Of a DNA stretch of 64,000 nt, positions 34,688 through 46,511 are shown one piece after another. The stretch is from Scilla litardierei (lineage: Eukaryota > Streptophyta > Magnoliopsida > Asparagales > Asparagaceae). A program made the translations under genes and the position numbers. Every line of letters begins with the position of its first letter. Position 1 is the first letter of the stretch. Under the pieces are notes generated by a model that worked only from the letters and a program-made list of their open reading frames with translations, had not been told where the DNA came from and did not search any database. The stretch spans positions 283,776,165-283,840,164 of the forward strand of contig CM061142.1 in assembly GCA_030789695.1 (NCBI GenBank), in the 5' to 3' direction.

Positions 34688-36300
34688 ATTTTCAAGTAAC
34701 CAATTTTATAAAAATTATTTAAAGTCACAAGTTTCTTCTAAAATTTTGGAAATATACAACATATTTTCATGTCAAACTTTCTATATCTGTTCCATGTGGT
34801 ATCAACCACATAATTTCGCCCCTGATACTAAGGGACCACACATGAACCCAAGAGACCCAGCACTATACTAATTAATATCATAACAAAATAGTTGGGCATC
34901 GATCCATTAGATATAATTTTCAATTGATGCGAATTTGTCATGTGGGGTGCTGTTAAAGATCCTTAAAAGGAGCATAAGCTGCCATCTAACTAAGATTGCA
35001 AATCAAGATGCTTTTTTGCTTCCGAAAACTTTGGTTTAAACTAAGCTATCCGACTGGCTTGCCTTTCAATCTGGCAATCTTTTTATTCTCTCATCTTTAA
35101 AAGCCTAATCCCCCTAGATCCTTTTCTCTAAACTAGTACAAAGAAAGGAAGCTCTTAGAGATGCTTTTGGCTACGAATCAAATTCTAACACCGAACACAG
35201 ATGCATGGCTTCATCAAGAGCCTCCTGCAATGATACTGGATGACATCGAGCTCAGGCACGGTCATCTCAACCTCAAGTGGCTCCTCGATTTTCTCCCATT
35301 TTCGCGGGAAAGGCAGCCACGTCATCCTAGTGTCGCATTCAGGATGCTTGTTTTTGTTGCTAGTTGAGAAAGCCATGCAAAAATGCAGCAGGATGGTAAT
35401 GCTTCATACTTCCTTGTTTAAAAAGGAAGGCATATTGAAAAACGAAGGCGATGCCTTGTCCCTAGCACGGTACTAAAGGCGAGATGCCGATCTCAGGTTC
35501 GAATTTTCCAACGTTAAATATTCCCACGCTTTTCAATACAGTAAGCACAAATCTAAAGCCACGTGCCAACAACGAGGGCTGATGTGGAGCTTCACCGAGA
35601 GCTAGCCTACAAATTGCAATGGGTCCAGCCCCAATTTGACAAAGATTCACTTGGTTTTGCAGCATCAAACGAATGCACCAACCCTGCATTATTCTAACAA
35701 TTGGGTTGGTCTCACAATGGAATCCAAGGAGTTGGATGCTTTGCTTGGTGATGTAAATCTCTAACTCAAGATGGCATAACTTACGTGCACGTCACTGCCC
35801 GTTTAATGAAGAAAGAAAAATGCTCGGGATCTTCGATTTGATTGATTCAAATCCAGCCGTAGATCTGGTTTCAGTCTTGAAGACTGAATCTTGTGCTGCC
35901 ACTTGGGCTGTAGTTAATATTCTCTTTGTTTCTATCGAGAAAATTGTCCCTATGGGGTATATAATTACACCTCTAGGCGTTACTCTTAACTTTTGTTTTG
36001 TTCCTTGTTGTGTGAAATGGGTTAGTGTTAGAATAATTTGATAGGAAGATGAGGCTCTCTCACTCTTTTGTTTACTTCAGTAATTTCCATGCCCTATCCA
36101 CAGCCATGTCTCCACATAAATTTAGGGATTTATATCTGAGAGAAAAACCTGAAAGATGTTTTTGGGGGGAATTCAGAGGTCCACGTCCACTCCTTCTATC
36201 CCACTTAACCGCTCTGGCTTTTCTCAATTGACCCATGATACTTGTTAAAAAAAATCGCATGGGAATATTTACGTTCGTTGAGAAAATCCTTCACATATCT
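34688..36300. other. Unassigned sequence, no recognisable gene
   Basis: About 1.6 kb of mixed composition with only short ORFs on both strands (for example 35161-35367 plus and 35185-35376 minus, which overlap each other). I see no conserved domain or LTR ends. On the minus strand ATATAAAT near 36130-36140 could be a TATA box of the adjoining copia remnant's LTR, but I cannot define LTR borders. It could be old transposon debris or intergenic host DNA. Confidence 0.5.
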
Positions 36301-36329
36301 CAACTAATAGATCGGGTCGGGTTTTGAGT

Positions 36330-39300
36330 TATTAGGCCATTACAGGACATTGTCGAAATATAAGTCACATTGACTTTTTCCTTTTCCACAATAGAATGAA
36401 TATAATGATATTGTATTTCATTATGCCATCTTTTTGGACGATTCACAGCATTATTGATCAAACTGATGGCTGCATTATTATCACAGTTCATCTCAATTGG
36501 TCCATCCACTAAATTGATATCCAAGTCCATCAAAACCATCTTATCTAGACCGCATAAGTAGCGGCATGTTGTATAGTCAACTTCGTGTGTGTACCTTCAT
36601 ACACATCCATGTTTCTTGCTACCCCAAGAACCAGCTATAACTCCAAAGATGAACAAATGTTCTGAGGTTGAATTCATGTTATCTTTGTCTCCTCCAAAAT
36701 CTGCATCGAACTAACCAATGACCTAAAGCGAGGCAGCTTGATAAATCAAATTATGGTCCACCTTACCCTTCAGATATTTCAAAATCCTCTTAACAGCTTT
36801 ACAATGAGCTGGACCATGATTACTTTGATATCTACTCACCAGACTCACTGGGTACGCCAAATCTAGCTAGTACACAACATTACATACATTAAATTTCCAA
36901 TATCTTGATCATACAAAATTTCCTTTCCAGCTCCAAGACATTGCTCTTTACATAACTACTTTTTCATAACCAATGGCTTAGGTGCCGGATTGTAATTCTG
37001 CATTCTAAACTTTCTAAGTATTGTATGCAAATATTTTTCTTTGTTCAAACTTAACATTCTAGACTTACGATCTCCAAGGATCTGTATGTCAAGAACGTAT
37101 GATGCATCCCCATGACATTCATCTCTACAAAGTGATCATTTGATCTTATTCAACACTCCAGTGTCATTTCCATCTAGCAAAATATCATCCATATATAATA
37201 ATATTATTATAAAACTGCTTCCACTTTTCAAGACATACTTATAATTATCCAGTTTGTTTACAACGAAACTAAGTTGGATAACAATATTGTGAAATTTAAG
37301 ATACCACTGTCTAAATGATTATTTCAAGCCATATAAAGTTTTTTGTAAATTATACACTTTATCTTCTTGTCCTTCAATCTCAAACCCTTCAAGTTGATTT
37401 AAATGCATTATTTCCTTCAAACTCTCCTTTGAGGAATCTCAAACCCTTCAAGTTGATTTAAATACATTTTCCCTTCAAACTCTCCTTTGAGGGATATAGT
37501 GTTGAAATCCAGTTGGAAAAGTTCCAAATCATGATATGCAATAATTGCAAAGATTATTCGTATAAATGAAAACTTAGCCACCAGAGAATAAGATCTCTTC
37601 ATAATCAATACCTGCTTTCTTAGTTAATCCTTTGGCAACTAACTGGGCCTTGAATGTATCAACAGACCCATCAACCTGATATTTCTTCTTTAACATCCAT
37701 TTGCATATTATGGACTTTATCTCTTCTGGTAAGTCGCATAGCTTCATACACTGTCTCTTTATTAAGTCAAGCTCCCTTTTCATGGCCTCTAGCCATTGAT
37801 CTGATTAAGGTGATTTCATTGCATCCACATAATTCAAGGGATCAGCTTGCTCATCCACTTCAATATCTATCGAGAAACAAGATGGTTCACATAAATATAA
37901 ATAATAATCATTTATCCCTAGAGGTGTTGTTCTGGGTCTTTTGTTGCCACTAAGGTTTGCAGGTTGGACAAATTCAGCTGCTTGATTTTTCAAATGAATA
38001 TTCTTATTTAAAGGCTCTTCTTCCATAATTGGATGATTTACTTCATCCACTATGTCCAAGTCATCATTATTAACATCATCTAAATCTAATAAATATGACA
38101 CATTTTCTTAGACTTGTTCCCTTTCCTCCAGATTTTCCTGAAAATTAGCATATCTACTTTCAATGACTCCTTTTTATTATGGAAGAACATGTATCCTTTC
38201 AATTTTTCAGAGTAGCCTATGCATCTACACTTTAAGGTTTTAAGATCAAACTTATCATTAACTTGATATGCAATGAGAAAATGTGCCACACAAGCCCATA
38301 TCTTCAAATGACTTAAATTGGTTTGCATCCATTCTATATCTCATACGGTGTTGACTCGACTTGTGGGTTCAAGACATAATTAGCAATCAACATAGCATCT
38401 CCCCAAACAACCTTAGAGATATCAGAATGTGATAACATATATTTTACTACCTTCATAAATATTTTATTTTTTTCTTTCAGCCACACCATTTTGTTGTAGA
38501 GTAAAGACTCCGTAGTATGCTTCTTAATACTGTATTGAATATAGTAATCCTTAAATTCCTTTGAGTTGAATTCTCCACATATATTAGTTCTTAACACATT
38601 TATGTACCTTCTAAGTTTTCTTTTTTACTTCTGTCTTGTATTTTTTAAAACAATCAAAAGCTTCAGATTTTCTACTTAAAAGATACACAAAAGTATACTT
38701 CGAATAATCGTCTATAAATGTTATAAAATATTCCTTATTCTCTTGTCTCTATATGCTCAATGGCCCACAAATATCAAACTGAATTAATTCCAATAGTTCA
38801 TTAGCCTTTTGACCTTCTAAGAAAGATTTCCTAATCATTTTTCCAGTTAGGCAATGTTTCAGGGTAATGTCCTTACTCTTGTCAATTTTGGTAATAAATC
38901 TATATTGATTATTTGATCCATCTTATTATTACAAGGATGTCCTAATCACATATATCAAAGATTATAATAAGATACAAGACACAAGAAATAATGCAAATCA
39001 AAATATTTATTGTCAATATCAGATTTTACAACGAAAAGGCATAATAAATAATGTTCATGAACAAACTTTTCCATAGAAAATACTATGTGTCTTTCCAAAT
39101 AGACACCCTATTGTGATAAAATCTAACTTCAAGACATTTTTAGCAAAGCCAGGACAAAGATCAGGTTACGTCTTATGCTAGATTCATAAAACACATCTTT
39201 GAGGATCATGATGATATCCCCATGATCCAATCTGCATGCATAGTTACCTTTCACATTTAGATATGTACTATTCTCCATATAAATTCTCTGGTCTTCCTTT

Positions 39301-39600
39301 TTAGTTCATGGAAGACGAAAATACATTTCTTCGACTTTTCTATGTGTCGGGTTGTTCTGAGTCAATCCACCAGCCGTCAGCATTAGTTGCTATAATGTTA
39401 CATTCAATACCACCAATAAACTCTCTCTTTCTAGATCATTCTTATTCTGGGGTTTAGTATAGCATGTATTCTTTGCCTAATGACACTCGGACTTGAAGTG
39501 ACCAAACTTCATGTAAATGTAACGGGATCCCAGAGATCCTTTCTTACCGTAAGCTTGGTGCTCGCTAGGTCCTTCGAAGGAGGGATTCACATGTCCAAAG
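36330..39600 (-). pseudogene. Ty1/copia retrotransposon remnant (gag, protease, integrase, RT, RNase H)
   Basis: Read right to left. A gag zinc-knuckle remnant near 39495-39540 (KFGHFKSECH, first Cys lost) is followed by the protease region near 39350-39400 (WWIDS, with the DSGA changed). The integrase core is at 38334-38597 (LRTNICGEFNSKEF, PYE-like end) and the integrase C-terminal part at 38086-38328 (LKIWACVAHFL, CIGYSEKLKGY). The RT start is at 37574-37783 (CKWMLKKKYQVDGS, YKA-like FKAQLVAKG), with DLELFQLDFNTISLKGE at 37417-37608, the catalytic YMDDI at 37181-37195, and RNase H at 36345-36539 (PIEMNCDNNAAISLINN). The integrase-before-RT order identifies copia. Many stops and frameshifts show it is an old dead copy. 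Confidence 0.85.
37376..37493 (-). repeat. 59-bp tandem duplication inside the copia RT
   Basis: AATCTCAAACCCTTCAAGTT at 37376 recurs at 37435, and the two copies (with a few differences) cover the region encoding the EGKMYLNQLEGFEI-type segment. 59 is not a multiple of three, so the duplication shifts the frame. Confidence 0.85.
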
Positions 39601-40048
39601 TGTTGGATCTTGTAGATAGCAAGTGAAACACTAGAGGGAAAGATGAATAGTTTTATGCAAATAAAATTAGACTAAAAATTTTCCTACGCAATTTCACCTA
39701 AGAAATCAATTAGTGTTACCTAAGTATTTCTAAATCAATAATATCACAATCTTGCAAGTATATAAACCAGTGGAAATTAAAGCACAAGTACAAGTAAGAA
39801 ATAATAGCATAAGAGACAAAAAGAGAGCAAGAAGACACGGGCAATTATACAGGTTCACCCACCTCCAGGCTACGTCCAATCCCAAGCCGTGCTTGGATTA
39901 AATCCACTAATCAACTCTTGAAATGGAGAAAGAGTACACTTACCTCCCTACAAACAGAATTTCATCACCGCTTCAACAAGAGTATTTTCAATCGCCTTAC
40001 CATGTAAGGATTTTCACCACCTCACCAAGTGAGGATTTTCAACCAACA
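39601..40048. repeat. Possible LTR-like segment (TGTTGG...CCAACA)
   Basis: 448 bp bounded by the inverted ends TGTTGG and CCAACA, a common copia LTR terminus, placed exactly where the copia gag frame stops. No target duplication is seen (CAAAG before, CCTCT after), so it is either an old LTR or a coincidence. It contains paired GTAAGGATTTTCACC / GTGAGGATTTTCAACC motifs near 40005-40043. Confidence 0.3.
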
Positions 40049-40443
40049 CCTCTTTGTTGGATATTGAGACATTAACAATGTAGTTTTAATACTGATTAAG
40101 CAAATGATGGGTACTGTTGCATCGTTGGGCCGGCTCTCAAGGGATTCATTCAGTTGGCGATCAAAGCGCAAAAAGCCCATGAAAGAAGCCCGAAGCCGAC
40201 TCAGTCAAAGCCCACGTGTCATTCACCCATTGCACTCCTACCCATCGAACGTGGGATTAAAGGAGGTACATAAATAGAAGGGACGTGGGCGATGGTTACC
40301 CCTATTAAGGGGGAGGATCGTGGCGCTATAATTGGTGACCGTTGTCCTCCTAACGTCACTGAAGAGACCTCGAAGGTCTATAAATACACTGGAGATGAAC
40401 GAATAGGTAAGGTACGAAACTCGATACTCTGACATTCTATACT
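40049..40443 (+). repeat. Probable LTR fragment cut by the Athila insertion
   Basis: Contains CGTGTCATTC, a TATA-like TATAAATA at about 40380, and a downstream leader-like stretch ending at ATACT (40439-40443), where the Athila 5' LTR starts. The composition resembles a plant LTR promoter, but I cannot assign a family and there is no ORF. Confidence 0.35.
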
Positions 40444-40690
40444 TGACGTGCGTTTATATTTCATATATTCACGTATGTCATCTTTTGTGTTTTTCCATTA
40501 TTTTCCACCGTCCCGTATCTGTTTTCTCGTATTTTCTAGTTTTCTTTCACTTCTCCGTGTTTTTACGAGTTTGCAGGAGTTTACCAGCGTCTGGGACATA
40601 TAACGAGGATATCATAAGTCCCCGGAGCAACGGAAGGAGTCACACGTGATCTAGGGGGTCAAACGGCCAAGATTACTATCTTTCAGCACC

Positions 40691-41144
40691 CACTCGATCG
40701 GTTGGATACATCCAACCGATCGGGTGATGCACGCGTGCACGACCCAGACAGCCGCTGAAGCAAGAGAGCATCAACCGACCAGGTCAACAACCGGTTCAGC
40801 CCAACAGACTTCTCGGAAAATTGAAGTTGAATTCCAACCGATCGGGTGACCTTCACCTGATCGGTTCATCTGTAGCCGATTCCCCCAAAGACACGACCCG
40901 GAGAGCTCAGCCGACGGCCAGCAGACCGTGCCAAAACGTCGCAAGTTACTGTCTTTTGGGCGACATTTTCCAACCGATCGGTTGATTTATCAACCGATCG
41001 GTTCACCCGATGACCGCAAGATCCAAACGACGAGCCGCTTGCGCCAACCGACCGTGTCGAGTGACCGGGTGAAGTTTCTGAAGAGCGCTGCCGAAGAACG
41101 AAGCAGGTCACCCAATCGGTTGATACTTCAACCGATCAGGTGAC
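40691..41144 (+). repeat. Hairpin cluster in Athila U3 (AACCGATCGGGTGA motif)
   Basis: Four inverted pairs of a 14-17 base motif. 40691-40726: CACTCGATCGGTTGG, 6-base loop, CCAACCGATCGGGTG. 40836-40866: AACCGATCGGGTGA, CCT, TCACCTGATCGGTT. 40971-41002: AACCGATCGGTTGA, TTTA, TCAACCGATCGGTT (perfect). 41107-41144: 17-base arms with loop TACT. The last one ends nine bases before the TATA box. In the 3' LTR the first hairpin is a perfect 15-bp stem (63482-63496 with 63503-63517). Confidence 0.9.
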
Positions 41145-41153
41145 GTCGTTTTC

Positions 41154-41161
41154 TATATATA
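41154..41161 (+). promoter_or_regulatory. Athila LTR TATA box
   Basis: TATATATA followed by GAAGCCCTAGG, a typical plant LTR promoter setting. The 3' LTR copy is at 63945-63952. Confidence 0.75.
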
Positions 41162-42138
41162 GAAGCCCTAGGTTTTCAGAAACGGGGCTGAATATTTTTT
41201 CTGTCTTTTTTCCCTATTGTGACGGCTGGAATTTTTTGGTTGTTTGTAAGTGTTCAGATCTTTGTCAAACTTTGATATTATCTTAATTGCATTACTACTA
41301 CCATATTTCAATTGCCTGATTATGTTTTTAACGGTCGATTTTCATTTAGATTGCTTTTTAGATAAAATGTGTGAGTAGTTCCCAAATCTGGGACTTTGGT
41401 GGAAACCCCTTCATGGGTTCTCCCTAATGCGTCCATAGGACTAGGATATCGATAGGGAATAGGAATCTATTGGTTACACGGGGGTGTTTTATTGTCATCG
41501 GCAGGAAAAAGACCGTCTTTGACCGTTGGGCCAAGGGGGAATAAACTTGGCGGTTGACTCCCTAGCCATAGCTCACACCCTTAGCATAGACATCGAATCC
41601 TAGCGCGCGGGAGCGGCAGGATGAGATGTTGGGAGCTATCGTTGCGAGCTTAATGCTCCCGGAGTCGGTCAATGTTAATGGACATGGGAATGCCCACTGA
41701 CCGAACCCGGGTAGTCCGACGTATCATCCTGGGCATCGACCGGAATATCGGGCCCATGGGACGCTGGTATCACTCTTAGAGGCTACGTCTCACAACTAAA
41801 CCCTAATTTCGATCGTTATCCTATCCTCCAGTCGTAATGGGGAGAACACATGATGGGGTGGAAACCGAAGTCCCGGGTTTCCTTTTATATTGTCTAGCCC
41901 CATATTTACATTCCGTGACAACCCATCCATCGATTCGGGCTAGCTCAGACATAGGGTGAATTCGGTCCCTTCTGACACAAGCACAACCACGCCTCCCTGT
42001 GTTCGACCCCCAAGCCACACTACAACACCGTACGCTTGCGGTTATAAATATTTAAATCTCGCGCCCGCTATCCTATTGCACTCCTTGCACTTGCATGATC
42101 ACAAAACAAACCAAACATCTGGGGGACGTCAAGCTTTA

Positions 42139-42156
42139 TGGCGCCGTTGTCGGGGA
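42139..42156 (+). promoter_or_regulatory. Athila primer-binding site, tRNA-Asp type
   Basis: TGGCGCCGTTGTCGGGGA, seven bases after the LTR end. One base differs from the canonical Athila site complementary to tRNA-Asp (TGGCGCCGTTGCCGGGGA). Confidence 0.88.
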
Positions 42157-43042
42157 GGCAACGTGCTTGTTTATTTTTGGATCTTTTGAACCCTTGAGTC
42201 TAGCTCACATCTCTATCTCGTGATAATTTTCGCATTCTACTCTTTTTGATTTTTCTTGGACATATTGTAAGTATTAGTTGTATAGAATTGGCTGACTGAG
42301 TCGCCATACTGCCATCGCTACTCCTCACCTCCAATTCATGCAACCGGTGCTTTTGACGTGTTTTCTATCCGTGCAGTTCTCTCTCCCTCCTTTTTCCCAG
42401 GTTTTCCGCTCCCCGACAAGGACGTTGTGTGCCGTTTCGGGCGATATCTAGGATCATTCACACCACGTCCGCTGTTTGGCACAGAGTTTGACAGAATCCC
42501 TATGTGCTTCGGACGTTCTATCCCTTCTATCCGCTGCCGTGGAAAATCAGAGAAGGTATCATGACATGCAACAGTATCCAGTCACGACAACTCTCCTTCC
42601 TCCATATGAGGTGGCATATATTGACGCGCCCAGTTCCGAATTCAGTGGGGGAGAATTGTTCACCTATGAGGAGTTTTGTCAGGAGAACTACCAGGCATAG
42701 TCTGTCGAGTACGTTGAACAGGAATCGATCTACTCCTTGCAGACTTCTATAGAACATCTAGGATCTTAAGGCAATGAGGGAGCTGGAAGCAGTGGTGGGA
42801 AACCATCGACTGTTGAAACCTGTTTTTGCGTTGAAGACTTTTTCCCGGATAATTATTATGAGCTTGAGAAAGACCTAGAGCCTTCCCCCGTTGCCCCCAC
42901 GTTACCTTGTGAGGCTTTGCCATGCGAAACCAAGGCGGGGAGTGAAGTTCCTGATGCTAGCTTTAGATAGATTCACGAGGAAGTACTTTCACTAGAGGAT
43001 GCACAGCTTGAGAAATATGCGTCAGGACCCCATGAAGTTGAG
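42157..43042 (+). other. Athila leader with gag and protease missing
   Basis: Only 886 bp separate the primer site from the reverse transcriptase, where Athila elements normally have more than 2 kb of gag and protease. From 42476 a frame in phase with pol can be followed (MAQSLTESLCASDV ... EEFCQENYQA, then VEYVEQESIYSLQ, then KDLEPSPVAPTLPCE) with stops at 42698-42700 and about 42749-42751 and 42967-42969. No capsid motif, zinc knuckle or DTG/DSG protease site is present. The simplest reading is a large deletion; decay beyond recognition is the alternative. Confidence 0.7.
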
Positions 43043-44578
43043 ATGAAAGAGTTGCCTCCGGGACTGAAATATGAATATTTGTGGGAGGATTCGACACTAC
43101 AGATCATAGTGAACTCCTCGCTGCCTGAAGACCATATGACCAAACTTCTTGGTGTTTTAAAAAGGTTTAAGAGTGTTTTCGGGTATGCAATTGAAGACCT
43201 GAAAGGAGTGAGCTTGGGGCTTTGCTCACATCGAATTCTGCTGGAAGACGAGCAAGCCTACTCAATTGAGCCGCAACGAAGACTGAATCCTATCATGATG
43301 GAGGTGGTCAAGAAGGAGATTGTTAGGCTTCTACATGCCGGTATCATATACCTTATCTCCGACTGTCGCTGGGTTAGCCCGGTGCATGTTGTACCCAAGA
43401 AAGGAGGAATGACGGTGATTCACAACGAGAAAAACGAGCTCATACCCACAAGGACCGTCACAGGGTACCGGATGTGCATCAACTACCGGAAACCGAACAA
43501 GGCGACAAGCAAGGATCACTACCCTCTTCCTTTCATTGATCAGATGCTCGAGAGGCTAGCAAAGCATAACTACTTCTGCTTCATGAACGGGTACTCCGGT
43601 TTTCTTCAAATCCCCATCCATAATGACGACCAGGAGAAGACGACTTTCACTTGTCCATTTGGGACATATGCTTACAGGAGAATGTCGTTTGGGATCTGCA
43701 ACGCCCCGGCTACATTCCAAAGATTAATGTCCGCAATCTTCTCTGACTACTTCCAGGATATCATGGAGGTTTTCATGGATGATTTCTCTGTCTACGGAAC
43801 GGAGTTTGACTCATGCCTCCGCAATCTGACCAATGTCCTGGAGAGGTGTCAAGATAAGGGCCTGGTTCTGAACTGGGAAAAATGCCATTTCATGGTCCAA
43901 TAAGGAGTTATACTGGGACACGTCATATCTTCGAGGGGGATCGAAGTAGACAAGGCAAAAGTAGAAGTGATTGAAAAGCTCCCGCCTCCACTCAATCTTC
44001 GAGGGGTCCGAGGTTTTTTAGGACACGCGGGATTCTATCGCCGCTTCATAAAGGACTTCTCCAAGATTTCCAGGTCGTTAACTCAACTCCTTGTGAAGGA
44101 CGCACCTTTCATCTTCAACGACGAGTGCATGGAAGCGATCCGCCTGCTGAAGCAAGCCTTGATTTTCGCACTCGTGATTCAGCCACCGGACTGGAGTCTA
44201 CCATTCGAATTAATGTGCGATGCTATTGATTATGCAATTGGGGCCGTCTTGGGGCAGAGGAAAGATAAAAATCTACATGTTATATACTATACAAGTAAGA
44301 ACCTTGACATCGCCCAAAGAAATTATACAACCACAGAGAAAGAATTACTAGCGGTCAGCTATGCCATGGACAAGTTCTGGCAATATCTCGTTGGTGCCAA
44401 GGTGATTATGCACACGGATCACGCGGCTCTCAAATACCTATTAAGCAAGAAGGAGCCTAAGCCGCAGCTCATTAGGTGGATTCTCCTCCTCCAGGAATTC
44501 GACCTGGAGATCAAGGACAAGAAGGGGCGAAGAATGTTGTTGCTGATCACTTGTCCAGATTTCCTACTCTCGATTTGA
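43043..44578 (+). pseudogene. Athila reverse transcriptase and RNase H
   Basis: Contains the Athila hallmarks VPKKGGMTVIHNEKNELIPT, YRMCINYRKPNKATSKDHY, LPFIDQMLERLA, FTCPFGTYAYRRMSFG and the catalytic MDDFSVYG (Asp pair intact). A TAA at 43901-43903 interrupts CHFMVQ-GVILGH. The frame then continues through [23 protein letters not shown] to RNase H ([51 protein letters not shown]). One missing G near 44530 in AAGGGGCG shifts the frame, so this reading ends at 44578 while the true continuation ([11 protein letters not shown]) is in the next frame. Confidence 0.92.
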
Positions 44579-45924
44579 ATACTACTCCGGTTGACGACTC
44601 ACTCACTGACGAGCATCTCTTCTCCATCTCTTCCACTTGGACTCCTTGGTACGTCGACATCGCAAATTATCTGACTTGTGCCATCGTCCCCCACAACGTG
44701 AGCTATCAGTAGAAGAAGAAATTCTTTCATGAGGTCTGTAAATTTTATTGGGACGACCCCCATTTGTACAAGACCTGTAATGATGGGGTGATACAAAGGT
44801 GCATTCCTGAAACTGAGGCGACCTCCATAATTTCCCATTGCCATGATCAGCAGTGTGGAGGACATGCAAGCGCCTATAAGACGACGGAGAAAATCCTCCA
44901 GAGTGGGTTCTATTGGTCGACCCTCTTTAAGGACACCCATGCTTATGTCCAGGCTTGCGACAAATGCCACAGGACAGGGAACATCTCCAAGAGGAACGAG
45001 ATGCCTTAGCACTACATCTTAGAGGTAGAGATCTTCGAAGTGTGGGGAGCCGACTTCATGGGACCGTTTCCCTCATCCTCTGGAAATCAGTAAATCTTGG
45101 TAGCCGTGGACTACGTATCGAAGTGGGTAGAGGCCATAGCCAGTCCTACTAATGAATCCCGGGTGGTCGCCAAGTTTTTCAAAAACAACATCTTCCCTCG
45201 GTTCGGTGTGCCTCGAGTTTTGATTAGTGACGACGGGAGCCACTTTATAGAGAAGAAATTCGAGGCTCTCTTGAAGAAGTACGGGGTGCAACACCGAATA
45301 GGGCGTGCCTATCACCCGCAGACTAGCAGCCAAGTGGAGGTTTCTAACAGTGAGATCAAGAGCATACTGGAAAAGACGGTGGCCAACTCCAGGAAGGATT
45401 GGTCGTCAAAACTTTCTGACGCGCTCTGGGCTTACAGGACGGCGTTTAATACTCCGATCGGCACAACACCCTACCGGCTTGTCTACGGGAAGGCATGCCA
45501 TATACCCGTGGAATTAGAACACAAGGCGTTTTGGGCAATCAAGAACCTAAATTATGACGCCAAAGAGGTTGGAGGCCACAGACAGCTGCAACTTAACGAG
45601 CTCGACGAGATTCGGCTCAATGCTTATGAAAATGCCCGGATCTACTAGGAGAAGTTGAAACGGTGGCACGATAAGTGCATCTTGAAGAGGGAATTCAAGG
45701 AAGGGGACTTAGTTCTCCTATTCAACTCGAGGCTGAAGCTTTTTCCTGTAAAGCTCAAGTCGAGATGGTCGGGACCCTTCCGCGTTACCAAGGTCTTCCC
45801 TCACGGAGCTATCGAGATAATGGGAAGAGATGAGCCATTCAAAGTCAACGGGCAGCGCCTAAAACACTATGCGGTAGGAGAACCAGCATTCTCTCCTGTC
45901 GAAGTCTCAACGACCGACGTCTAA
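44536..45924 (+). pseudogene. Athila integrase
   Basis: One continuous frame after the RNase H frameshift. The zinc-binding HHCC domain is at about 44838-44985 (ISHCHDQQCGGH ... CDKCHRTGNISKRNEMP). The catalytic core follows: ADFMGPF (first Asp), LISDDGSHF (second Asp) and [17 protein letters not shown] (Glu), then [18 protein letters not shown] and [21 protein letters not shown]. Four in-frame stops break it: 44710-44712, 45007-45009, 45091-45093 (where the family has Tyr before [11 protein letters not shown]) and 45646-45648. No chromodomain is present, as expected for Athila. The frame ends naturally at 45924. Confidence 0.92.
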
Positions 45925-46144
45925 TCTTCAAACCCTCCGGATCCTAATTGACCACCAAAAGAAGCGTCGAGCAAACGACGTAAAACAAAAGCGCTTCATG
46001 GGAGGCAACCCATGTTCTAAACTCTCACTTTTGTTTTTAGGCACGTTTTTAGCTTTATTTTTCCCATTTTTATAAATAAATCCAGCCACGGGAACTTTCG
46101 TCGAGAGACTTAGGCCATTTGTGAATTTTTGCAGGAAACAAGCC

Positions 46145-46492
46145 CTCACCCGATCAGGTGATCACTCAACCGATCGGGTGAGACGTATCAGACAATGGCC
46201 TGTATCTGTTCTCCAGCGAACCAGTCGGGTGAAGCAAAGTGCGACCGAGTGGCTGATCGTGTGGGAACGGCTGAATTCTCTGGAAATTTGGGGAGTGCAT
46301 CAACCGACCGGTTGATAGAAGCTGCGGTCGTGTGACTGACCGGGTGGAAACTCACAGAACTCTCGGGACGATTTGGGAAACGGTCAACCGATCGGGTGAA
46401 AACTCACCCGATCGGTTCACCTGTAGCTGTTGGCCGACGGAAAATTTTCGAAACTTACCCAATCGATCGGGTGAACCCTCACCCAATCGGTT
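46145..46492 (+). repeat. Second hairpin cluster, same motif as Athila U3
   Basis: Three inverted pairs of the U3 motif. 46145-46182: CTCACCCGATCAGGTGA, TCAC, TCAACCGATCGGGTGAG. 46386-46417: AACCGATCGGGTGA, AAAC, TCACCCGATCGGTT (perfect 14-bp stem). 46461-46492: AATCGATCGGGTGA, ACCC, TCACCCAATCGGTT. A single AACCGACCGGTTGA lies near 46301-46314. A TATA sequence follows 11 bases after the last hairpin. Confidence 0.88.
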
Positions 46493-46503
46493 CGCTTTCG
46501 CCC

Positions 46504-46511
46504 CTATATAT
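46504..46511 (+). promoter_or_regulatory. Possible internal promoter (TATA) in Athila 3' region
   Basis: CTATATATGCC stands 11 bases after the last hairpin of the internal cluster, just as TATATATA stands nine bases after the U3 cluster. It may drive a shorter 3' transcript. Inference from arrangement only. Confidence 0.4.

Larger units (their letters stand above)
40444..42131 (+). repeat. Athila 5' LTR
   Basis: 1688 bp with the perfect 6-bp inverted ends TGACGT and ACGTCA. U3 carries a cluster of hairpins (40691-41144), then TATATATA at 41154-41161. The stretch after the TATA has no sustained ORF. The 3' LTR copy matches at 49109-49215 and 63342-64000. Confidence 0.92.

Noticed and set aside
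35161..35376. Short ORFs on both strands that might be a host exon
   Set aside because: They overlap each other, are about 60-70 codons, and show no motif or splice context I can defend.
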